Below, one piece after another: positions 16,342 through 24,700 of a DNA stretch of 35,895 nt. The stretch is from the NCBI GenBank assembly GCA_947462925.1, contig CANHQP010000039.1, positions 1-35,895 of the forward strand. The letters run 5' to 3'. The notes beneath the pieces were generated by a model that had not been told where the DNA came from, did not search any database, and saw only the letters and a list, made by a program, of their open reading frames with translations. A program made the position numbers and the translations under genes. Numbering within the stretch: the first letter of the stretch is position 1; each line of letters opens with the position of its first letter. The DNA comes from Flavobacteriia bacterium. Its GTDB lineage: Bacteria; Bacteroidota; Bacteroidia; Flavobacteriales_D; Crocinitomicaceae.

Positions 16342-19300
16342 ATGAGAACAATAATTACGTCAAAAAATAATGAAAATCCATTTTTGAACTTGTTGAATTA
16401 TTGCGTGAAAGCAATCTTTGCAGGTACTTTTTTATTTTTCTCACTGAATTTGAGTGCACAGACTTTTCCTAATAATAGAGAGAAATTTGTAAAAGAGTTT
16501 AAAAATTTGATTTCTTCTGCTGCCACTGCAAAAGACATGAATTTCTTAAATAAGCAGTTGGAGCCAATGTTATTGGAAACCAAAGAATTTCCGGATAACT
16601 ATTTTGAAAAAATGGTCGAAACTTGTAATTTGATGGAAGTCAAAAAACTAAAATATTATCCAGAGACCTTTAATTATGTTTTTTCAGTTTATTCTTTTAT
16701 CAAAGCGAAACAAAGTAGTGCAAGTTATTCTGCTTGGCATAGTTCCGTAGATAAAATGTTGGACGCTAAAAATGTGAGTAAGTTCAAAGATTTTATTGAT
16801 TTTTCAGCAGGTTTTTTCTCTGAAAGTAAATTGACAGAATCATCCAATTTTAAATGGTTTTACAAAGGTGGAACTTATACTTTTAACTACACCGATAAGC
16901 CTTTTATCAAATTTGAAGGTGGTAAATTGATGTGTGCAGTTGACAATGAAGGAAGAGACAGAGAAAAGAATCCATACATTGATAGTATTGTTGTAAGAGG
17001 TTGTGAGGGTGTATTTTATCCAATTGCAAAGGATTGGGATGGAAAAGGAGGTGTTGTGAATTGGCAAAAAGTTGGTTTACCCAAGGAAAAGACTTTTGCC
17101 ACCCTAAATTCTTATACTATCAACATGAAGTCCTCCAATTTGAATGTTGATACAGTGACATTGACAACGCCTTATTTCGAAAAACCCATTGTTGGTCAAT
17201 TGAAAGAGCGGGCATTTAATATTCCAAGGGAAGAAGATAAAGTTTATCCGCAGTTTACATCTTTCGAAAGAAGGTTAACAATCAAAAATATTTCTGAAGA
17301 TATCGATTATTCTGGCGGTTTCTCTATGCGTGGAGCAGATTTTATTGGTGTTGGTACAATTGCAGTTCCCGCACAATTGATTGTATATAAAACTGGAACG
17401 CCTTTTATTAAAGTGAATACACAAACGGTAGTTGTAAGTCCGAAAAAGATTTCGTCATTCCCAAGTCAGGTTTCTGTTTATTTCGCTGGAAAAGATTCAA
17501 TTTATCATCCTGGGTTAGAGTTTATTTATGAAAAAGACACCAAAACTTTTGACTTAGTTCGCGGTAAATCTGGAATTGCTCAATCGCCATTTTCTGATAC
17601 TTATCACTCTTTAGATATGTATGTTCCTAAAATTTCTTGGGTCAAAGGTGCAGAAGATTTAGAATTGACCTACGGACGTGAAATTGGTCAGGAACAGAGA
17701 CTTATTCGTTTAGAATCAAAGAATTTTTATGATTCGAGATTGTATGATCAGCTACAAGGCTTGGAAACGGTTCATCCTTTGGTTGCGATTTCAAATTATT
17801 GCTATAAATATGATGAATATGTAATCAATGAAGGAAAATTGGCAACGGCATTAGGCAAAACAGTGGAACAAGCAAAACCATTGATGTTGCAGTTGAGTGG
17901 ATTGGGATTTATCAGTTACGATACAGAATCTAAAATGGTTTATGTAAATGATAAAACGATGAATTTTATCAATTCTCGATCTGGGAAGAAAGATTTTGAT
18001 AATTTGAGTTTTAATTCAGATTTAAGAACCAAATCGATGCCTGCAGAATATTCACCAGAGCAAATTCAAAAGAATAGGACTTTGCGTTTGAGAGATTCAA
18101 CCTATAAAGTAGAAAATGCAAGAAGAAGGGTGTTAGAGAATTTTGGAACGATCAGTTTGGTAAACCACACCATTTTACTTGATGCAGTAGATCAAGTTCG
18201 AATTTCAGAGCCACAAAATGTTGCTGTTTTTCCTGAAGGAAATAAAATTTCCATTAAAAAAGACAGAAACTTTACTTTCAGCGGTTGGATCAATTCTGGT
18301 AAAATTGAAGTGAAGTCGGTTAATGCCAATTATGTTTATGAAACCAACAAAATAAACTTATTGGAAACCGAATATGCGGTGTTTAATGTGAGGCCAATGA
18401 GCGAAAAAGATGGCAAAGACAACATCATGATGAGCAGTGCTTTGACCAAAATTGTGGGTGAAATTTTGATTGACGCACCAACCAATCGTTCTGGAAATGA
18501 TAAAAAGATTGTAGATTACCCGAAATTGATTGTTTCTCAACCTTGTAAAGTTTATTACAACGATAAATCTATTTACAAAGGGGCTTATGATAGTTCACGT
18601 TTTTATTTCACCGTGGCACCATTTACGAGAGATAGTTTGGATAATTTTAAAGAAAGTCACCTTAAACTAAAAGGGGAGTTGACTTCTGCAGGGATTTTTC
18701 CAAAATTTGCAGAAGACTTGAAAATCATGCCAGATTATTCATTTGGATTTGCAACCAAGGCACCTGAAGCAGGGTTTGATTTTTATTCTACAAAATCAAA
18801 ATATTCTAATAAAATTGTGCTTTCCAATAATGGTTTACAAGGCAATGGTAAAATTGATTTTATCTTGTCAACTTCCATTTCAGAGGCGTTTACATTCTTA
18901 CCAGATTCGACTGTTGGTTATGCCAATTTTGTCAATAGACCAAGTGATGTTGAAGTACAATTTCCTGACGTTTCTTGTGAAGTTGCCTACATAACCTATC
19001 TTCCTAAAGGGAATTTACTAAAAGCCGCCTCAACGGATAAAAAACCTCTGATTTTCTTCAAGGAGCAAGCAAAATTGAAAGGTTTGGCAATTTTAAGACC
19101 AAATGGAATGCAAGGTAGCGGAATTATGAATTTGAAAGATGCAAATATTCAATCTGATTTGTTCAGCTATAAACGTTGGGATATTGATGCTGATACTTCT
19201 GTTTTTAACCTTAAAAATAACAATGCTGAACAAGATGAAAATGCTTTATCTTTCAAAACTGAGAATGTTCAAGCGCATATTTCTTTTTCGGAGAAAAAAG

Positions 19301-21018
19301 GTGTTTTTAAGTCTAACGATGGTGAATCCACTGTTGAATTCCCAGTCAATCAGTATGTTTGTAAAATGGATATGTTTACTTGGTTCATGGACAAAGAGGA
19401 AATTGAATTGGCGCAATCTGGACAGAAAGATATCAATATTGAATCAAATTTAGATATTGCAAAATCAAATTTCTTTTCAGTACATCCTGAGCAAGATTCT
19501 TTGCAGTTTAGAGCACCGAAAGCTATTTTTAGTTCAAGAGAAAAAACGATATATTGTACTCAAGTTGAATACATTGATGTGGCAGATGCGCGCGTTTTTC
19601 CTGATAGCTTGAATGTCATCATTCGTAAAAAAGCAAAAATGGATCCTTTGTTGAATTCGTCAATCGTTGCGAATTACATCACCAAGTATCATAAGTTCAC
19701 GAAGGCGAATACAATTATCACGGCCAGAAGAGCTTATACAGCTGAAGGCGATTATCCCTACATTGATGCAGATAGTGCCATCACGATTGTGCGAATGGAC
19801 AAAATTGGTTTAGATGAAACCTATCAAACCATTGCTACAGGTAAAATATCTAGCGAATCAAACTTTAAATTAAGTGATCAATTTGATTATTACGGAGAGA
19901 TGAAGATTTTTGCAGCTTCTCCTTCTATTACTTTCAGTGGAGCAACAAGAATTAATCATACTTGCGAAAAATTCTCACGAAGCTGGATGGCATTTACTTC
20001 TAAAATCGATCCTAAAAACATCCAAATTCCTGTGTCTGAAACCATGAAAACTTTAGATGGTTTGGCAGTTTCTGCAGGAATTGTTTGGAGAGATTCTCGT
20101 GCTCCTGATAGCGTTCGATTGTATCCAACATTCCTTTCTCAATTGACAGATCCTAAAGATCCAATTTTAATAACAGCCAGTGGTTTGTTGCAGTACAATT
20201 TTGATTCAAAAGAATTCCAAATTGGTTCTGCCGATAAATTAGTAAATAGAAAAGCGACAGGAAACTTTATTGCATTGAATACAGAAACATGTTCAATGTC
20301 TGGAGATGGTAAAATTAATTTAGGTATGGATTATGGAGACATTTCAGTTGATGCCATTGGAACAGCGAGTTACGATCAAAAAACTGGGATGACTGATTTG
20401 AATATAACAGCTCGTTACAACATTCCACTTGACAAAGCCCAAATGGAAAAAATGGCAACCAAAATCATTGCCATGGAAGGTTTGAAACAATTGGATTTTG
20501 GTTCGAATACCATGATGCAAGCAATTACAGAATGGAAAGATGCCAAAACAGCGGATCAAATCAAAAATGACTATATCCAAAAAAATGAGGTGAAAAATTT
20601 GCCAAAAGAAATGGAAACTGGCATTGTGATTACTGGAATTCGTTTGTCTTCATACAACAATTTTGACAACCAAATGAGTGGTTTGATAACCAACACAGAA
20701 TCAGCGGCCATTGTGAATATCTACAATAAACCGATTTTCAAATATGTGCCAATGAAAGCATTCTTCAAACAAGTGTATTCTGAAAATCCAAGTGGTGACA
20801 AATTTGGTTTATTGTTGAGTGTTCCTGGTGGATCGGACTATTATTTCGACTACGCCATGATCAAAAAAGATGGATTGTTGCAAGTTTACACCAGTGATAA
20901 AGAGTTAGAAGCTGGAATCACGGCAATCAAAGAAGACAAGCGTAAAGTGAAGAATTTTAAATACGAATCTTCAACAAATAGCGCTTTGTTAAGTATATTT
21001 ATGAGATTGTTTGAGTAA
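16342..21018 (+). CDS. Very large (1558-residue) exported protein of unknown function
   Basis: A signal peptide with hydrophobic core AIFAGTFLFFSLNLSAQ ends near residue 40; the first 25 residues form an unusually long n-region. An alpha-helical part runs to about residue 165, followed by beta-rich sequence. Around residues 483-545, ISNYCYKYDEYVINEGKLAT to YDTESKMVYVNDKTMNFI reads like a winged-helix fold, unexpected outside the cytosol. Later parts repeat a short pattern, seen as LSNNGLQGNGKIDFI, RPNGMQGSGIMNL and FTFSGWINSGKIEV, as in stacked beta (LptD/OstA- or jelly-roll-like) layers. There is no OmpA, TonB or T9SS sorting signal at the C terminus (SALLSIFMRLFE). It lies between prmA and plsY on the same strand. 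I do not recognise it; a structural envelope role is inference. Confidence 0.75.
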   Translation: MRTIITSKNNENPFLNLLNYCVKAIFAGTFLFFSLNLSAQTFPNNREKFVKEFKNLISSAATAKDMNFLNKQLEPMLLETKEFPDNYFEKMVETCNLMEVKKLKYYPETFNYVFSVYSFIKAKQSSASYSAWHSSVDKMLDAKNVSKFKDFIDFSAGFFSESKLTESSNFKWFYKGGTYTFNYTDKPFIKFEGGKLMCAVDNEGRDREKNPYIDSIVVRGCEGVFYPIAKDWDGKGGVVNWQKVGLPKEKTFATLNSYTINMKSSNLNVDTVTLTTPYFEKPIVGQLKERAFNIPREEDKVYPQFTSFERRLTIKNISEDIDYSGGFSMRGADFIGVGTIAVPAQLIVYKTGTPFIKVNTQTVVVSPKKISSFPSQVSVYFAGKDSIYHPGLEFIYEKDTKTFDLVRGKSGIAQSPFSDTYHSLDMYVPKISWVKGAEDLELTYGREIGQEQRLIRLESKNFYDSRLYDQLQGLETVHPLVAISNYCYKYDEYVINEGKLATALGKTVEQAKPLMLQLSGLGFISYDTESKMVYVNDKTMNFINSRSGKKDFDNLSFNSDLRTKSMPAEYSPEQIQKNRTLRLRDSTYKVENARRRVLENFGTISLVNHTILLDAVDQVRISEPQNVAVFPEGNKISIKKDRNFTFSGWINSGKIEVKSVNANYVYETNKINLLETEYAVFNVRPMSEKDGKDNIMMSSALTKIVGEILIDAPTNRSGNDKKIVDYPKLIVSQPCKVYYNDKSIYKGAYDSSRFYFTVAPFTRDSLDNFKESHLKLKGELTSAGIFPKFAEDLKIMPDYSFGFATKAPEAGFDFYSTKSKYSNKIVLSNNGLQGNGKIDFILSTSISEAFTFLPDSTVGYANFVNRPSDVEVQFPDVSCEVAYITYLPKGNLLKAASTDKKPLIFFKEQAKLKGLAILRPNGMQGSGIMNLKDANIQSDLFSYKRWDIDADTSVFNLKNNNAEQDENALSFKTENVQAHISFSEKKGVFKSNDGESTVEFPVNQYVCKMDMFTWFMDKEEIELAQSGQKDINIESNLDIAKSNFFSVHPEQDSLQFRAPKAIFSSREKTIYCTQVEYIDVADARVFPDSLNVIIRKKAKMDPLLNSSIVANYITKYHKFTKANTIITARRAYTAEGDYPYIDADSAITIVRMDKIGLDETYQTIATGKISSESNFKLSDQFDYYGEMKIFAASPSITFSGATRINHTCEKFSRSWMAFTSKIDPKNIQIPVSETMKTLDGLAVSAGIVWRDSRAPDSVRLYPTFLSQLTDPKDPILITASGLLQYNFDSKEFQIGSADKLVNRKATGNFIALNTETCSMSGDGKINLGMDYGDISVDAIGTASYDQKTGMTDLNITARYNIPLDKAQMEKMATKIIAMEGLKQLDFGSNTMMQAITEWKDAKTADQIKNDYIQKNEVKNLPKEMETGIVITGIRLSSYNNFDNQMSGLITNTESAAIVNIYNKPIFKYVPMKAFFKQVYSENPSGDKFGLLLSVPGGSDYYFDYAMIKKDGLLQVYTSDKELEAGITAIKEDKRKVKNFKYESSTNSALLSIFMRLFE

Positions 21019-21027
21019 ATTGCACAC

Positions 21028-21648
21028 ATGGACTTTGCACTTTTTGGTTTAATTGCTTATTTGTTAGGATCAATTCCAACCGCAGTTTGGGTTGGGAAAA
21101 GTTATTATGGAATTGATGTCAGAGAACACGGAAGTAAAAATGCAGGAGCCACAAATACTTTCCGTGTTCTAGGCAAAAAACCTGGTACAATGGTACTTTT
21201 GATTGATGTTTTGAAAGGTGCTTTGGCGGTTTTACTTCCCTACTTTTTATTGAAAGATTCTATTGAATATGAGCGCTTAATTCAAATTCAATTGTTGACT
21301 GCAATTTTGGCAATTTTAGGACATGTTTTTCCGCTGTTTGCCAATTTCAAAGGTGGAAAAGGGGTTGCCACCTCGTTGGGAATTATCATTGGAATTCACC
21401 CACCAGCCGCTGGCATTTGTTTGGGGATTTTTTTAATTGTTTTTATCATTTCAAAATACGTTTCGCTTGGTGCAATCATCACAGCAATTGCATTTCCGAT
21501 GCTAATTATCTTTTTATTTCACGTCGAATCTATCTGGTTAAGAGGTTTTTCAATCTTACTTGGTTCTGTCGTTGTTTTGACTCATAAAAAAAACATCTTG
21601 CGGTTAGCGAAAGGCGAAGAAAACAAAATGAACCTTTTTAAGAAGTAA
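21028..21648 (+). CDS. plsY: Glycerol-3-phosphate acyltransferase PlsY
   Basis: The 206-residue multi-pass inner-membrane enzyme transfers acyl from acyl-phosphate to glycerol 3-phosphate, the first step in phospholipid synthesis. It shows LLGSIPTAVWVGK, HGSKNAGATNTFRVLGKKPG, then HVFPLFANFKGGKGVATSLG and a C-terminal THKKNILRL, the motifs lining the active site. It starts nine bases after the stop of the large exported protein gene. Confidence 0.95.
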   Translation: MDFALFGLIAYLLGSIPTAVWVGKSYYGIDVREHGSKNAGATNTFRVLGKKPGTMVLLIDVLKGALAVLLPYFLLKDSIEYERLIQIQLLTAILAILGHVFPLFANFKGGKGVATSLGIIIGIHPPAAGICLGIFLIVFIISKYVSLGAIITAIAFPMLIIFLFHVESIWLRGFSILLGSVVVLTHKKNILRLAKGEENKMNLFKK

Positions 21649-21702
21649 CCGTATTAGGCTTATTATAATTAAGTATTAAGCAAACAAAGTTACGATTACT
21701 GC

Positions 21703-24700
21703 GTGCAAAAACATTTAAATAGCTTTTTCTTTTTGATTTCTCTTTTGGGATCATTTTCTGTTTTTGCCCAAGAAAGTGAATCACAACTGAAATCCAAAGC
21801 AGATAATTTATTCCAAAATCAGGATTATGTAGCTGCCACTCCGGCATTTTTACAGCTTTTGGCGCTTCAACCTAGAAGTGCTGAATACAATTATAAGTAC
21901 GGAACATGTTTGGTTTTCAACGGCCGTAAAAAGCAAGATGCCATCAAATACCTTCAATTTGCTACTTCTGCTGGAAATGTGGACAATGAAGCATTCTACT
22001 ACATGGGTAAAGCGTTTCATTTGAATTATCAATTTGAGGAAGCCATTAAATTTTACAATGCCTACAAAAATAAAGCTGCAGGAAAATTGAATCCTGAATT
22101 AGATGTAGACCGACAAATTGAAATGTGTGAAAATGGGCGGAAATTGCTCAAAAAGCTCACAGATATTGTTGTTTTGCAGAAAAAAGAATATGCTTATTCT
22201 GAATTTTACAGTTTGTACGATTTAAAAGATTTTGGCGGTGATATTCTTGTATCTACAGCCGATCAAAGTAAAATCGACAAGAAAAAAAATCACACGCCAA
22301 TCATTCACTTTCCTCCAAATGCGAAACAAGTTTTCTTTGCCAGTTATGGTGAAAATGAAGCAAATGGAAAGCAAATTTATGTAAAAAGAAAATTAGCAAA
22401 TGGTTGGAGTAAACCTGAATTAGTACAAGGTGAAATAAACACCAAGTACGATGAAGATTTCCCTTATATGGATCCAAACGGTGAGTATCTTTATTTTAGC
22501 TCCAAGGGTCACAACAGTATGGGTGGCTATGATGTTTTCAAATGTAAATACAATGCAGCAACGGGAACATTCGGAAAGGTTGAAAATTTAGATTTTGCCA
22601 TTTCTTCAGCTGATAATGACTTGTTTTACATCGTAGATTCATTGGGCGAAAATGCTTGGTTTGCTTCTTCAAGACAAAGTTTGGACGGAAAAATTCAAGT
22701 GTACAAAGTTCGTGTCCAACGCATTGGTGCACCAATTGCCGCAGTTAAAGGAAGTTTCAAATCAACAGTTCATCCCGAGAACAAAAAATTTAACATTGAA
22801 GTGACCGATGTTGCGTCTGGTAGAAATATCGGTACGTTTTATTCTGACAAGGAAGGTGGATATTTGGTTTCATTGCCAAAAGGAGGGAAGTATGAATATT
22901 CCATTCGCATTGATGGAAGTCCGCAAGTTTTCAAAGCGACCGTAAATATTCCTGTTTTAAATGAGTTCAAACCTTTAAAACAAATGATTTCTCATCTTTC
23001 GGAAAATTCCAAAGAAATAGTGAAGGTGATTGATCTATTTGGAGAAAATGTGGAGAACGCAGATGCAGTGATGGTTGAATTGTTGCAGAAAAAAGCAGAA
23101 TTAAACGAAAATTCCAGTCAATTTGATTTGAAGGCTTTTGAAGCACCAGTTGGGTCTTATGAGGTTTTGAAAAAATTGGGCATGGAAAAATTGCTGCCCA
23201 TGGAGGCAAAGGACAAAGTGGTAGGTATTCTGCAAGTTCAATATGTTCAAGCGAAAAGTTTAGAAGAACTGCAGCAAAAAGCATTGGCGAAAGTCGTTTC
23301 AAATACTGCAGAAATTAAAAAGAAACAAGAAGAATTTAAGATTAAAGTGGGTGAAACGAATTTGGTGAAGGATCCAAAAGATCAATATCGAATTTTGCAA
23401 GAATCAGATCAATTGTCGAAAGCAATTACCAATTTGGAAAGCAATAATCAGAAGTTAGTCAAATTTGCTGATTCCTTGACCAAACCAATTAAAGACGCCA
23501 ATGGTGAGGCGAATATGGCTAAGCAGGTAGAAACACCACTTTCTAAAGTTTCTAACGACGCTGATATTATTCGCGTCTTGGATGAAAATTTAAATCAAAT
23601 TTTAACATTACAGAAAGACAATGGTTTTTTACCAACCGCCCAATTGAGTGCTGATTTAACCAAAATTCAAAATGAAAAAGAGGGAGTTCAAAAAACGTTG
23701 AATAATTACAAATCAACTGAAAATCAGCTTAAAAACGATATTCAAAATTTGAATTCAAAACTCAATTCAGCTAAGACTAAAGACAAACCAGGAATTCAAT
23801 CTAGCATTGATGCCAAGCAAAATGAGCTGGGTTTGATGACGCAAGAAGTGCAAACTTTGGAGAAAAAAGTAACCAAAATTGAAGGTCAATCAACCCAAAA
23901 AGAGGAGGAATTGGCTTTTATTCAAAATGTAGAGCAAGGTACTTTTCCAACCAAAACAATGACCATTTCTGAAGCGAGAACGACGTTGGAGAAATCAGAA
24001 AATCAGAATTATAAGACTTTGAAATCTTATGTGGCGTTGCAAAAAACGGAGTTGGAGAAAAACCCAGCGATTGCAAGCTCAGGACAAAATCCAGATGGAC
24101 CAAAAACAAATGAAGTAGTTGACAATAAAGCGGACGTTTTAGTTGAAATTAGTCCAAAGCACAACGAGAAATTGACTTCTATTGAAAATGATCCAAAATT
24201 ATCTCCTGAAGAAAAATTGGATTTATCTCAAAAAGAAGATTTGGCATTGCAAACAAAGGTTGAAAAAGAGATTCAAGCAACTGAAAAGAAATTGGCTCAA
24301 AATCCATCTGATGCAGCTACGCAAGCAAAATTAGAATCTTTAAAAACGGCTAAAGAACAAGTTGACAATAGAATTACTGACAGACAAATAGATATTGAAA
24401 CTTCGAATGAAACGGTTGAAGTAAAAGACTATTCATCTGATGAAATTATCAAAGAATTGAAACCAGATTTGGAAAAAAGATTGGTTGAAATTTCCAAAAA
24501 CAAAGACTTGAATGCACTGGAGCAAATGAAAATGGCTCAAAATGAAGAATTGGAGTTTGAGCAAATTATTACAGAACAAATTTTCGATTTAGAAGATGAA
24601 ATTAAAGTGAAACCAACAGATCAATCGTTGAAGACACAATTGAAAACGATGCAAAATTTGAAAAAAGAAGTCGCTGAAAATATCGATAATCGTGCTTTGG

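Noticed and set aside
21685..21692. A minus-strand TAACTTTG box upstream of the giant envelope gene
   Set aside because: It would only transcribe antisense to plsY; no -33 element or gene supports it.
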